Assembly: GCA_023255965.1 (NCBI GenBank)
Contig: JAGDWE010000043.1
Coordinates: 1 to 20,095, forward strand
Direction of reading: 5' to 3'
DNA length: 20,095 nucleotides
Source of the DNA: Desulfurococcales archaeon
GTDB lineage: Archaea > Thermoproteota > Thermoprotei_A > Sulfolobales > NBVN01
Positions 6,928 to 14,346 of this stretch are shown here, piece by piece. Both the position numbers and the translations under genes were made by a program. The number at the start of each line of letters is the position of its first letter. The stretch's first letter is position 1. Under the pieces are notes generated by a model, which saw only the letters and a program-made list of their open reading frames with translations, did no database searches and was not told where the DNA came from.

Positions 6928-9366
6928 ATGGTTGGTTTCGAAGAGAAGCGTTCTCTACCAAAGCTTAGCTACATAAGAGATAAATTACGTGAGGTCGCAA
7001 CAGAGGACTTTAGGCTTTTCGCTAGAAATCTAAGGAAAGTCTTTAAATATATATCTACGTGTAGGCATAGGAATCTCATCGTAATACTAGGTTCGGATCC
7101 AGTAAAGTTATCTGGCATAGCTTCGCAAGTGGTGCTAAGCTACCTAAGTCACAGGAATAAAGAGTTTAAGGGCTGTAGGACATCTATACTTTATGTATAT
7201 CATGACGAATTCGAGGACAGCAGATTATGTGAAGGAGTTTTAAGGAAGGTCATCAAGCGCTTCGGTAGCAATTATCAATATGAACGGCTGGTTTACGAGG
7301 TCTCTGAGAGGGTACTTGGTACTACGTATCAAGTGCTCATTATGGATTTACTGCACGATTTAAAGCCGAACGACATTGGAAGGTTGTTGGGTATAGTTGA
7401 GGGTGGGGGCATAATAATTTTCTTAGCACCCCCACTTGGCATATGGGCAAATTCTAAAACATTATTCAAGGCCAGCTTAACCGTACCAAAGTACCCTGAG
7501 CCTAGAAATATATTCATTAGGTGGTTTATAGATAAGCTACTGAAGTATGAAGGTATACATATATTTGATTCGGATGTAGGAACATTGGTAAAGTTCTCGC
7601 CACGTTGGGACGCATGTAGGAGCTCTAGTAAGGAGGTCACGATACCTGGGACAACTGTTTTTAGTAGGGAGCTTTACAGTCTTGCACTAACGCAAGACCA
7701 GGTGGAAGTCATTAAATTGATCGAAGAGAACTTTATTAAGAGTCCAGGCAGAGGTAACAGGGTCACATTAGTAGTAGTGGCTGATAGAGGTAGAGGAAAG
7801 TCGTGCTCTATTGGTATAGGTATTGTTGGGTTGATAGCCGAGCTACTTAAGGTTAAGAATAGAGTTAGGGTGGGTATTACAGCTCATGACCCCTTAGCCA
7901 TTCAATCACTTATGAAGTTAGCCATCAAATCCTTGGATAAGTTAGATTTAAAGTACAATGTAATTAGGAGGGGTGGCAATATAATAGAGATTAAAGGTGA
8001 TAGGTTTAGCATTGAATATTGGCAGCCATCTGATATAGTTAAGTTGAATTTAGATGTAGTAGTTGTTGATGAGGCAGCCGGGATACCTGTTCCATTACTT
8101 CACAAGATGTGGTTGAGCTTTAGGAGAACTATTTTCGCAACGACCATTCATGGCTATGAAGGAGCTGGCAGGGGCTTTTCAGTTAGGTTCCTAGGCAGAA
8201 TAAAGGAGGATAAAAACACTAGGCTATTGGTATATGAAATGAGCGAACCAATAAGGTACTCGGCTGAAGATCCTATAGAGAGATTTCAATTTGATGTACT
8301 GCTATTAGATGCTGAGCCCGATCAAATCGACGATGAGGACTTAAAGTGCTTAAGTGAGGGGAAATATGATTACTTAAAATTAAGTCCAGAAGAGCTATTT
8401 AATGAGTCGAACGAGAAACTCCTGAAGTCGTTATTTGGCATATACGTTCTAGCGCACTATAGAAACGAACCTGACGACTTAGGCATGTTAGCTGATGCGC
8501 CACATCACAGCATAAGGGCTGTTGCGCTTAAGACAGGTAAAATTGTGGCAGCTGCCCAGCTAGCTGAGGAAGGTGATATACCAGAAGAATATATAGAGGA
8601 TCTCCTGTACGGCGGTAAAATACCAGGAAACATAATACCGGATAGACTCCTAAAGCACTTAAGGAGAAAGGAATATGGCAAAGGCGTAGGTTGGAGAATA
8701 GTTAGGATAGCCGTTCATCCCCAGCTTCAAGGCAAAGGCATAGGTTCATTTATCATTAAAAAAATAATTGAGGAAGCATATGGGCGTGGATATGATTGGG
8801 TTGGAAGTGGATTTGGCGTAAATAAAGAGCTACTTAATTTCTGGATTAAGAATGGGTTTAAAGTACTACACATATCACCTGATAGAAATCCAGTCAGCGG
8901 CGAATACACAGTACTAGTTCTTTACCCCTTAAAGGAGGAGTGGAGGAAATTAGTTAATGACGCTTTAGGCGAGTTCCTTATAAAGATCACGGAGTCTCTA
9001 CACGATGTTTATAGGGATTTAGAGCCTGAGGTTGCTTATCAGCTTATACTGCAGTCATCTATGGATTTAAGCAAATCAATAACTATTAATATAACACGAA
9101 CACAGAGCGAGAGACTTAAACTTTACGTTTCAGGGTTAATGACTTATGAAACGGTTTGCGACGTAGTTAACTTACTCATTAAGAAGTTGGTATATAGCGG
9201 TCTGTTGAAGGGGTTGAGTGAATATGAGGGAATACTTCTAGTTTCAAAGGTACTTCAGGGTCGCCCATGGCAATCAGTAGCAGAGATTTTAGGCATAGAT
9301 AAGAGCAAAGCCATAAACGATATTAGAAATATTATCGCTAGGTTAATGAATGTGGTTATACCTTAG
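6928..9366 (+). CDS. tmcA: tRNA/RNA cytidine N4-acetyltransferase TmcA
   Basis: Forms N4-acetylcytidine using acetyl-CoA and ATP; in bacteria at C34 of tRNA-Met(CAU), while archaeal/eukaryotic relatives (Nat10/Kre33) also modify rRNA. Order of domains: N-terminal DUF1726-like region; RecD-like helicase module with Walker A ADRGRGKSCSIG near residue 285 and Walker B VVVVDEAAGIP near 375; GNAT acetyltransferase domain with the acetyl-CoA loop VHPQLQGKGIGS near 596; and a C-terminal tail domain. About 812 residues matches archaeal TmcA. I start at ATG 6928, preceded by GGAGA at 6913-6917; a TTG at 6910 would add six residues but has no ribosome-binding site. The repeat element at 9367 begins directly after the stop. 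Confidence 0.94.
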   Translation: MVGFEEKRSLPKLSYIRDKLREVATEDFRLFARNLRKVFKYISTCRHRNLIVILGSDPVKLSGIASQVVLSYLSHRNKEFKGCRTSILYVYHDEFEDSRLCEGVLRKVIKRFGSNYQYERLVYEVSERVLGTTYQVLIMDLLHDLKPNDIGRLLGIVEGGGIIIFLAPPLGIWANSKTLFKASLTVPKYPEPRNIFIRWFIDKLLKYEGIHIFDSDVGTLVKFSPRWDACRSSSKEVTIPGTTVFSRELYSLALTQDQVEVIKLIEENFIKSPGRGNRVTLVVVADRGRGKSCSIGIGIVGLIAELLKVKNRVRVGITAHDPLAIQSLMKLAIKSLDKLDLKYNVIRRGGNIIEIKGDRFSIEYWQPSDIVKLNLDVVVVDEAAGIPVPLLHKMWLSFRRTIFATTIHGYEGAGRGFSVRFLGRIKEDKNTRLLVYEMSEPIRYSAEDPIERFQFDVLLLDAEPDQIDDEDLKCLSEGKYDYLKLSPEELFNESNEKLLKSLFGIYVLAHYRNEPDDLGMLADAPHHSIRAVALKTGKIVAAAQLAEEGDIPEEYIEDLLYGGKIPGNIIPDRLLKHLRRKEYGKGVGWRIVRIAVHPQLQGKGIGSFIIKKIIEEAYGRGYDWVGSGFGVNKELLNFWIKNGFKVLHISPDRNPVSGEYTVLVLYPLKEEWRKLVNDALGEFLIKITESLHDVYRDLEPEVAYQLILQSSMDLSKSITINITRTQSERLKLYVSGLMTYETVCDVVNLLIKKLVYSGLLKGLSEYEGILLVSKVLQGRPWQSVAEILGIDKSKAINDIRNIIARLMNVVIP

Positions 9367-9411
9367 TTGACCCTCCCTGCCCTAAAGGTCGAGACCTTTA
9401 GTTGTAATTAA
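9367..9411 (-). repeat. degenerate TnpB right-end/omega-RNA-like hairpin, copy A
   Basis: Read on the minus strand it contains tcgacctttagggcaggg and ends gggtca, the pattern shared with copies B, C and E. A perfect 8-bp inverted repeat (9382-9389 with 9394-9401, loop cgag) lies inside. It starts directly after the tmcA stop, with no transposase nearby. Resemblance to IS200/IS605 (IS1341-type) right ends of archaea is from memory; it could instead be a cellular hairpin repeat. Confidence 0.5.
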
Positions 9412-9486
9412 TAAGGTTTAAGCTAAAAGTATTAGTCAGCTGTCTAAAGATGAATTAGTATTTCGCCAGGGGTCATAACGCGTAAA

Positions 9487-9496
9487 AACTTATTTT
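9487..9496 (+). promoter_or_regulatory. TATA-like element for the acyl-CoA synthetase gene
   Basis: The sequence aacttatttt lies about 29-38 bases before the ATG at 9525, fitting a transcript with a very short leader that includes ggggg at 9517-9521. Confidence 0.35.
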
Positions 9497-9524
9497 GTTA
9501 TTACCTACGTTTACCTGGGGGTTC

Positions 9525-10931
9525 ATGGATACGAACATTAAGTGCCTCTTCAATCCCAAAAGTATAGCAGTGGTAGGTGCCTCGAGGACGCCGGGGAAGA
9601 TAGGCTATGAGATATTGTCGAATATCTTGGGATACGGGTATGGCGGTAAGGTATATCCAGTGAACCCTAATGCCACGGAGATCCTTGGTTTAAGATGCTA
9701 TCCTAGCGTTTCAGCTATAAAGGAAGAGGTGGACATGGTTATAATTTCAGTACCAGCTAAGCTTGTTCCAGAAGCTATAGAGGACGCGGGTAACGCTGGT
9801 GCTAAAGTGGCTGTAGTCATATCATCCGGGTTTAAGGAGGTAGGTAATAAGGACCTAGAAGATGAGGTCGTGATGAGAGCCAGAAAGTATGGCATGAGGA
9901 TTTTAGGTCCTAATATATTCGGCATAGTGTACACGCCTACGAGGCTAAATGCGTCCTTCGGTCCTAGAAACGTAATACCTGGCGGTATAGCGTTTATAAC
10001 GCAATCAGGTGCTCTGGGAATAGCCTTAATGGGTATGACTATAGTTGAGAGGATAGGGGTTTCATCCATTATAAGTGTAGGAAATAAGTCAGATATTGAT
10101 GATGCAGATTTACTTGAGTACTTAGCTGAAGACCCGCATACTAAGGTTATATTGATATATTTAGAAGGTGTAAATGATGGAAGGCGATTTATTAAGGTCG
10201 CTTCTGAAGTCATAACAAAGAAGCCGATCGTAGTAGTTAAGGCTGGGAGAACTGAGGTTGGAGCTAAAGCCGTAGCAAGCCATACTGGTTCGTTGGCAGG
10301 TAATGTAGTCGTATATAGTGTAGCATTTAAGCAGTCCGGTATATTGCCTGCCCACAATGTCGAGGAGGCATTTGATTGGTCTAGGGCGTTTTCTTGCCTA
10401 CCTCTACCTAAAAATCAGAATCTAGTGGTCGTTACTAATGGTGGAGGTGCTGGCGTATTAATAACCGATACGCTAGCGGAGTATGGCATTAATTTGCCAA
10501 GTCCTCCGAAATCCCTCATGGATGATATTAGGAAGTTGGTACCACCATTCGCATCACTAGCTAACCCCATAGACGTAACTGGTATGATAAGTAATGAAGG
10601 ATACGTTAATGCCTTACTAAAGACATTAGAAAACCCTGAAGTAGGCGCAGTATTGGGAGCCTATTGTCAAACGGCAGTCACAGACCCTACGATTATTGCG
10701 GGTCTATTGATTAGTAGGATAAGGGAGATGGGTGGTTTAAATAAACCGCTAGTTCTTGCGTTTATAGGTGGCGAAGAGACCTATATGGCTATAAGAAGAT
10801 TAAACGACTTCGGCATACCTACTTATCCGATGCCCGAGAGGGCCGCAGCGACCATGGCAGCGCTCTATAATTATGTAAAAATACGTGAAGGCGTGATAAC
10901 TAGGATTAGTAAATTATCTAAAAAACCTTAA
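9525..10931 (+). CDS. acdA: ADP-forming acetyl/acyl-CoA synthetase, alpha subunit
   Basis: The alpha subunit of the ADP-forming acyl-CoA synthetase of archaea, which makes ATP from acetyl-CoA or other acyl-CoA thioesters. The 468 residues show a CoA-binding Rossmann domain at the N-terminus (KSIAVVGASRTPGKIGYEIL), a succinyl-CoA-ligase-like fold with ITQSGALG, and the phosphorylated histidine in ASHTGSLAG near residue 252, then the third subdomain (VVTNGGGAGVL..LANPIDVTG). I start at ATG 9525, behind ggggg at 9517-9521, rather than at a TTG at 9495 that would add ten atypical residues. No ATP-grasp beta subunit is present in the window, so the partner must be encoded elsewhere. P1 follows after 40 bases. 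Confidence 0.9.
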   Translation: MDTNIKCLFNPKSIAVVGASRTPGKIGYEILSNILGYGYGGKVYPVNPNATEILGLRCYPSVSAIKEEVDMVIISVPAKLVPEAIEDAGNAGAKVAVVISSGFKEVGNKDLEDEVVMRARKYGMRILGPNIFGIVYTPTRLNASFGPRNVIPGGIAFITQSGALGIALMGMTIVERIGVSSIISVGNKSDIDDADLLEYLAEDPHTKVILIYLEGVNDGRRFIKVASEVITKKPIVVVKAGRTEVGAKAVASHTGSLAGNVVVYSVAFKQSGILPAHNVEEAFDWSRAFSCLPLPKNQNLVVVTNGGGAGVLITDTLAEYGINLPSPPKSLMDDIRKLVPPFASLANPIDVTGMISNEGYVNALLKTLENPEVGAVLGAYCQTAVTDPTIIAGLLISRIREMGGLNKPLVLAFIGGEETYMAIRRLNDFGIPTYPMPERAAATMAALYNYVKIREGVITRISKLSKKP

Positions 10932-10934
10932 ATA
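10928..10934 (+). promoter_or_regulatory. TATA box for the P1 gene
   Basis: The sequence cttaaat overlaps the stop codon of the preceding gene and lies 37 bases before the P1 ATG; a GGTGGGA ribosome-binding site follows just before the start. This would let the ribosomal gene be transcribed independently of acdA. Confidence 0.4.
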
Positions 10935-10971
10935 CTCGAATCTAAAGTTAGGTTAGTAGGTGGGATAGAAT

Positions 10972-11301
10972 ATGGAATACATATATGCATCGCTCCTGCT
11001 GCATGTAGCTAAAAAGGAAATAAATGAGGAGAATCTTAGAAGGATATTAGACGCTGCCGGGATTCAAGCAGATGAAGTACGGATTAAGATGGTAGTTACT
11101 GCTCTTAAAGAAATAAATATTGATGAGGTAATTAAGACGGCAGCTATATCTCCCATGGCCGTGGCTCCAGCTACAGCTCCAGCGGCACAGCCTCAGGCAA
11201 CTACAGAGGCTAGTCCTCCTGAGGCTAAGAAAGAGGAGGAAGCTAAGAAAGAGATAAGTGAAGAGGAGTTAGCAGCAGGACTTTCGTCATTATTTGGGTG
11301 A
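10972..11301 (+). CDS. rpl12: 50S ribosomal protein P1 (archaeal L12/stalk protein)
   Basis: The acidic stalk protein of the large ribosomal subunit, which forms dimers on P0 and recruits translation factors. The 109 residues have the typical three parts: a helical dimerisation domain (MEYIYASLLLHVAKKEI..), an alanine/proline-rich hinge (about residues 60-85, AVAPATAPAAQPQA) and a charged KEEEAKKEISEEELAAGL tail ending in the conserved SSLFG that binds elongation factors. A strong GGTGGGA ribosome-binding site precedes the ATG. Ribosomal neighbours such as L10/P0 and L1, often adjacent to P1 in archaea, are absent here, so this is an isolated copy. Confidence 0.95.
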   Translation: MEYIYASLLLHVAKKEINEENLRRILDAAGIQADEVRIKMVVTALKEINIDEVIKTAAISPMAVAPATAPAAQPQATTEASPPEAKKEEEAKKEISEEELAAGLSSLFG

Positions 11302-11354
11302 TGCCTCTAAAGGGAAATTAATAAAATTTGTGTAATATATCCGGTTTTAAATCA

Positions 11355-11399
11355 TTCACAACCGAAGATCTCGACCTTCAGGGCGGGGAGGAGGTCAGA
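11355..11399 (+). repeat. TnpB right-end/omega-RNA-like hairpin, copy C
   Basis: The best preserved copy on the plus strand: ctcgaccttcagggcgggg followed by aggaggtcag. The inner inverted repeat (11362-11369 with 11374-11381, loop of 4) differs from copy A by a compensated pair and two changes that remain G-U pairs on the minus strand only. It lies between P1 and the radical SAM gene with no tnpB in the window. Attribution to IS200/IS605 right ends is from memory of archaeal sequences. Confidence 0.55.
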
Positions 11400-11442
11400 A
11401 AGCTAATATTTAGTTAAATAGTACTTCTATCAGGTAACAACG

Positions 11443-12219
11443 GTGGGTCAGTATAATCCTATAGAGCTGGCTAATAATATATATAATAAAGTATGTAGGA
11501 CTATAGGGAATATTGAGTTACGTCGCTACTTTAGATTTAGGGGCGGTAGATGGTATGGCGGTATAGCTACTGCGGATGTTATAGGATGCAACCTAATGTG
11601 TAGGTTTTGCTGGTCATGGAGATTTAGAAATAATTTTAGGTTGGGGTATTTCTGCGGACCTGATGAAGTATTTGATAACCTGGTTAGGATAGCAAGGAAG
11701 CATAGGTATAGATATGTGAGATTGAGTGGAGCGGAACCTACGATATCTAGGAATCACCTGCTTAAGTTACTTAAAATGTTTAATGATACCGATCTAGTAT
11801 TCATCCTTGAAACCAACGGCATTTTAATAGGTTATGATGATAGTTATGCGAAGGACTTAGCTAGGTTTAGCAATTTAGTTGTCAGGGTGTCATTTAAGGG
11901 TACATCACCCGACGAATTCGGTCTTTTAACAGGTGCCGGACCAGAATATTTCGAATTCCAGTTCAGAGCTTTAGAGAACTTAATTAATGCTGGGTTGAAG
12001 TCCGGTAAAGACTTATACGCGGCAGCTATGATTGGATTTAGCGACGATAACTCCGTAGCTAATTTTGTTAGAAAGTTGAGTATGTTAGATCCGAATCTAA
12101 TAGATGTTGATTGGGAGTACGTGATCCTCTATCCACATGTTGAAGAATTATTAAATAAACATGGATTAAAGCCGTTAAGGAGCGTTAGGCCTAACGAGAT
12201 ACCGCGTAGTATGGTTTAA
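11443..12219 (+). CDS. radical SAM domain protein, substrate unknown
   Basis: An Fe-S enzyme that should cleave S-adenosylmethionine to a 5'-deoxyadenosyl radical. The cluster motif is CNLMCRFC (Cys49, 53, 56; CX3CX2C), preceded by GGRWYGGIATADVIG. Downstream come a SAM-binding SGAEPT (in place of the usual GGEP), ETNGIL and VVRVSFKG strands of the TIM-like barrel. The 258-residue length is short and lacks a C-terminal cluster-binding (SPASM or twitch-like) domain. I cannot assign a substrate; archaeal relatives are usually annotated only as radical SAM proteins. The start is GTG, at the expected place for a leaderless or near-leaderless transcript from an AT-rich stretch at 11406-11420. A small four-cysteine gene follows after 48 bases. 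Confidence 0.9.
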   Translation: MGQYNPIELANNIYNKVCRTIGNIELRRYFRFRGGRWYGGIATADVIGCNLMCRFCWSWRFRNNFRLGYFCGPDEVFDNLVRIARKHRYRYVRLSGAEPTISRNHLLKLLKMFNDTDLVFILETNGILIGYDDSYAKDLARFSNLVVRVSFKGTSPDEFGLLTGAGPEYFEFQFRALENLINAGLKSGKDLYAAAMIGFSDDNSVANFVRKLSMLDPNLIDVDWEYVILYPHVEELLNKHGLKPLRSVRPNEIPRSMV

Positions 12220-12267
12220 TAGAATATTAAGTTTGGGTGGTACATTATTTATTAAGGTTGGTATGTC

Positions 12268-12642
12268 ATGAGATTAGATGAGCTCGAGAGGATCATGTGG
12301 AGTAAATTAGATGACCTAATAATGGCTTGTAAAGGCATATGCGGAAGTAATGCAGCGATAGAATTTCACGAATTTAAGTTAAATGATGTAGTAGAAGATT
12401 GCGCCTACTGCATCCTAAAGAACTTGATAGATACTTTAGACATCAATTCATTAGATATAACTTTAAGTAATGGTAGTTCGTTGGAGTTTATTAAACTAGA
12501 TGACGTAATAATAGAATTAGGCAGTGAGTCGGCTTCGATATACCCTATAGATGAATTCATAGATAGAATTAATGAGCTCAAAGAATTTAACATACTAAGC
12601 GATGAAGATATAGTCATAATTATGAAGTGGCTTAATGTATGA
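12268..12642 (+). CDS. small acidic four-cysteine protein, function unknown
   Basis: A 124-residue, strongly acidic protein. Cysteines pair as CKGIC (Cys21, 25) and CAYC (Cys45, 48), which could bind one metal ion or Fe-S cluster; the remainder alternates strands and acidic helices (IDEFIDRINELKEFNILSDEDIVIIMKWLNV). I do not recognise a family. It starts at ATG 12268 with only a weak ggtatgtc before it. It lies 48 bases after the radical SAM gene on the same strand, so they are probably expressed together; a substrate, carrier or partner protein is possible but not shown. Codon use looks like that of neighbouring genes, and the opposite-strand frame is less convincing. Confidence 0.65.
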   Translation: MRLDELERIMWSKLDDLIMACKGICGSNAAIEFHEFKLNDVVEDCAYCILKNLIDTLDINSLDITLSNGSSLEFIKLDDVIIELGSESASIYPIDEFIDRINELKEFNILSDEDIVIIMKWLNV

Positions 12643-12865
12643 CCGGAATACATGGTTTATAATTGACGATTAAGAGTTAATAGTTCAAACGATTTTTAAG
12701 GCTGGCATACCTTGAGTGCGTGGCAGGAGGAATGTGTAGGTAATTTAAGCTATTAAATGATTTTAGTACATCGATCTCAGTCCTCGGTCGCCCATCAGAG
12801 ATACTTAGCAATTTAACTTAAATAAGATAAAATTTTAATATCTTTAGTTTTCACCATGTTTATGG
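12643..12865. other. 223-base intergenic region before pncB
   Basis: No convincing gene. It holds a TATA-like gatttttaagg near 12690, the pncB promoter (12817-12840), and on the minus strand half of a C/D-box-like pattern (TGATG box near 12792-12798, CTGA at 12777-12780), which lacks a second half and is not called. Confidence 0.4.
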
Positions 12866-14053
12866 ATGGAGATAATGAAGCTTTACATAGCATCTAGTGA
12901 CGATATATTAAGTGGCAGTGCTACAGATATTTACTTCCTTAGAACTAAAGAGATATTAATTAAAAAGGGATTATCCGATGTTGCTGTTAGGATGGAGGTT
13001 CATATAAACGGGGTTCCTAGGGGCTATGATTGGGCTATATACAGTGGATTAGAGGAGGCTTTAGCTATATTATCTCAACGGCCTGTTACCGTATATTCAT
13101 TACCAGAAGGGACTTTGGTGCCATCAACATTTCCAATACCATTAATGATTATTGAGGGGGAATATGTCGACTTCGTTGAGTTGGAGACAGCGGTATTAGG
13201 CGTCCTTAGGCATGCAACAAGCGTCGCCACCAAGGCTGCGAGGATTAAGAGATTAGCTATGGATAGGAGGTTCATATTCTTCGGCTTGAGGTCGGCTCAT
13301 CCAGCCTTAGCGCCTATGCTCGATAGATCTGCCTTCATAGGAGGTCTCGATGCCGTTTCAGGTGTATTGAGTGAAAAGTTTTTAGGGATCAAGCCATCTG
13401 GTACTATGCCCCATGCTTTGATAGTGGTTTTTGGCGATAATGTTAAGGCTTGGAAAGCATTCGATGAAGTTATGCCTAACGACGTACCTAGGATAGCCTT
13501 GGTAGATACCTTCGAGGATGAGCGATTAGAGGCTGTAAAAGCGGCTGAGACGTTAGGTAGTAAATTATATGGTATAAGGTTAGATACCCCAAGTAGTAGA
13601 AGAGGCAATTTCAGGGAGATAATAATGGAGGTCAGATGGACTTTAGATCTACTTGGGTATAAACATGTTAAGATAGTAGCTAGTGGGGGGCTCAATGAAA
13701 AATCTGTCCTGCAATTGAGGGATTTAGTTGATATATTTGGGGTAGGGACCTCAATAGCTTTCCCACCTCCTGTCGATATAGGTGCCGATATAGTTGAAGT
13801 TTATAGAGATGGTAGGTGGGTTCCAATATCTAAGAGGGGTAAGCTACCTGGCGCTAAGAAAGTTTATAGATGCTCAACACTAGAGTATGAGGTCGTACCA
13901 TGGGGTTCCAATCCTAAAAAATGCTACGAGGATGTTTTAGAGCTTTATTTAGATAAAGGTAGGTTAGTTAAGGAATTGCCTAGCCCTAGCAGTATTAGGG
14001 AGTATGTATTAAGGCAACTTAAAGAAGTCCCAGAGCCGACGCCTGTAGATTGA
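12866..14053 (+). CDS. pncB: nicotinate phosphoribosyltransferase, archaeal type
   Basis: Converts nicotinate and PRPP to nicotinate mononucleotide in NAD salvage. The 395 residues begin with the typical block LYIASSDDILSGSATDIYFLRTKEIL, continue with the central AVLGVLRHATSVATKAARIK and the phosphate-binding barrel segments (IALVDTFEDERLEA, VKIVASGGLNEKSV, VDIFGVGTSIAFP). Two late cysteines (VYRCSTLEYEV..KKCYED) resemble the metal-binding tail seen in some archaeal members. The start may be ATG 12866 or ATG 12875; the latter sits 3 bases after GGAG. An AT-rich TATA-like stretch at 12831-12840 predicts an almost leaderless message. NAD kinase, a later step in the same cofactor pathway, is encoded 4 kb downstream. 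Confidence 0.93.
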   Translation: MEIMKLYIASSDDILSGSATDIYFLRTKEILIKKGLSDVAVRMEVHINGVPRGYDWAIYSGLEEALAILSQRPVTVYSLPEGTLVPSTFPIPLMIIEGEYVDFVELETAVLGVLRHATSVATKAARIKRLAMDRRFIFFGLRSAHPALAPMLDRSAFIGGLDAVSGVLSEKFLGIKPSGTMPHALIVVFGDNVKAWKAFDEVMPNDVPRIALVDTFEDERLEAVKAAETLGSKLYGIRLDTPSSRRGNFREIIMEVRWTLDLLGYKHVKIVASGGLNEKSVLQLRDLVDIFGVGTSIAFPPPVDIGADIVEVYRDGRWVPISKRGKLPGAKKVYRCSTLEYEVVPWGSNPKKCYEDVLELYLDKGRLVKELPSPSSIREYVLRQLKEVPEPTPVD

Positions 14054-14145
14054 TGGGTAGAAGATAATTACCGTTTAAGACTGTCTCTTCAATCTTTTCA
14101 TGTGCGTATTAATGATTGAACCTCTCTGATCAAATTATAGAAAAT

Positions 14146-14155
14146 AAATTTAAAT
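14146..14155 (+). promoter_or_regulatory. TATA box for tRNA-Leu
   Basis: The sequence aaatttaaat ends 30 bases before the first base of the tRNA, the expected position for an archaeal tRNA promoter. Confidence 0.6.
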
Positions 14156-14184
14156 CCTCACTTACTTACAAATAACTACGGAGT

Positions 14185-14300
14185 GCGGGGGTGCCCGAGC
14201 TAGGTCAAAGGGGTCGGGCTTAAGACTATTTCCAGTTTAATAATGGTGGGAGACCCGATGGCGTAGGCCTGCGTGGGTTCGAATCCCACCCCCCGCACCA
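14185..14300 (+). tRNA. tRNA-Leu(UAA) with a 28-base intron, CCA encoded
   Basis: A class II tRNA. Acceptor stem gcggggg (14185-14191) pairs with cccccgc (14290-14296), discriminator A, and CCA encoded at 14298-14300. The D-arm, a long variable arm (tggcgtaggcctgcg region) and T-arm gtggg-ttcgaat-cccac are intact. Anticodon stem tcggg/cccga with loop CT-TAA-G..A gives anticodon TAA at 14221-14223. The loop is interrupted after G37 by an intron, so the mature tRNA is joined across 14224/14253. The long variable arm and acceptor agree with leucine. Confidence 0.95.
14225..14252 (+). other. tRNA-Leu intron with bulge-helix-bulge
   Basis: The 28-base intron sits between positions 37 and 38. A canonical motif forms: CTTA (14219-14222) pairs with TGGG (14247-14250) as the 4-bp central helix, flanked by two 3-base bulges, both AG^A, and an inner CTATT/AATGG helix. 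The archaeal splicing endonuclease should cut after each AG. Confidence 0.9.
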
Positions 14301-14346
14301 AATTAATAATAACTTAATTGCTATGTAAATTAATCTAATATTATTG

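Noticed and set aside
9698..10357. 219-codon open frame on the minus strand
   Set aside because: Lies entirely inside acdA, whose motifs are intact; the serine/threonine/isoleucine-rich translation is that of an antisense shadow.
12777..12798. Half of a C/D box pattern on the minus strand
   Set aside because: A TGATG box, 11-base guide and CTGA are present, but there is no acceptable C' or second D box.
14344..14346. TTG start for the m5C methyltransferase, likewise TTG starts at 6910, 9495 and 16716
   Set aside because: In each case an in-frame ATG lies 3 to 30 bases downstream with better family fit or ribosome-binding-site spacing.
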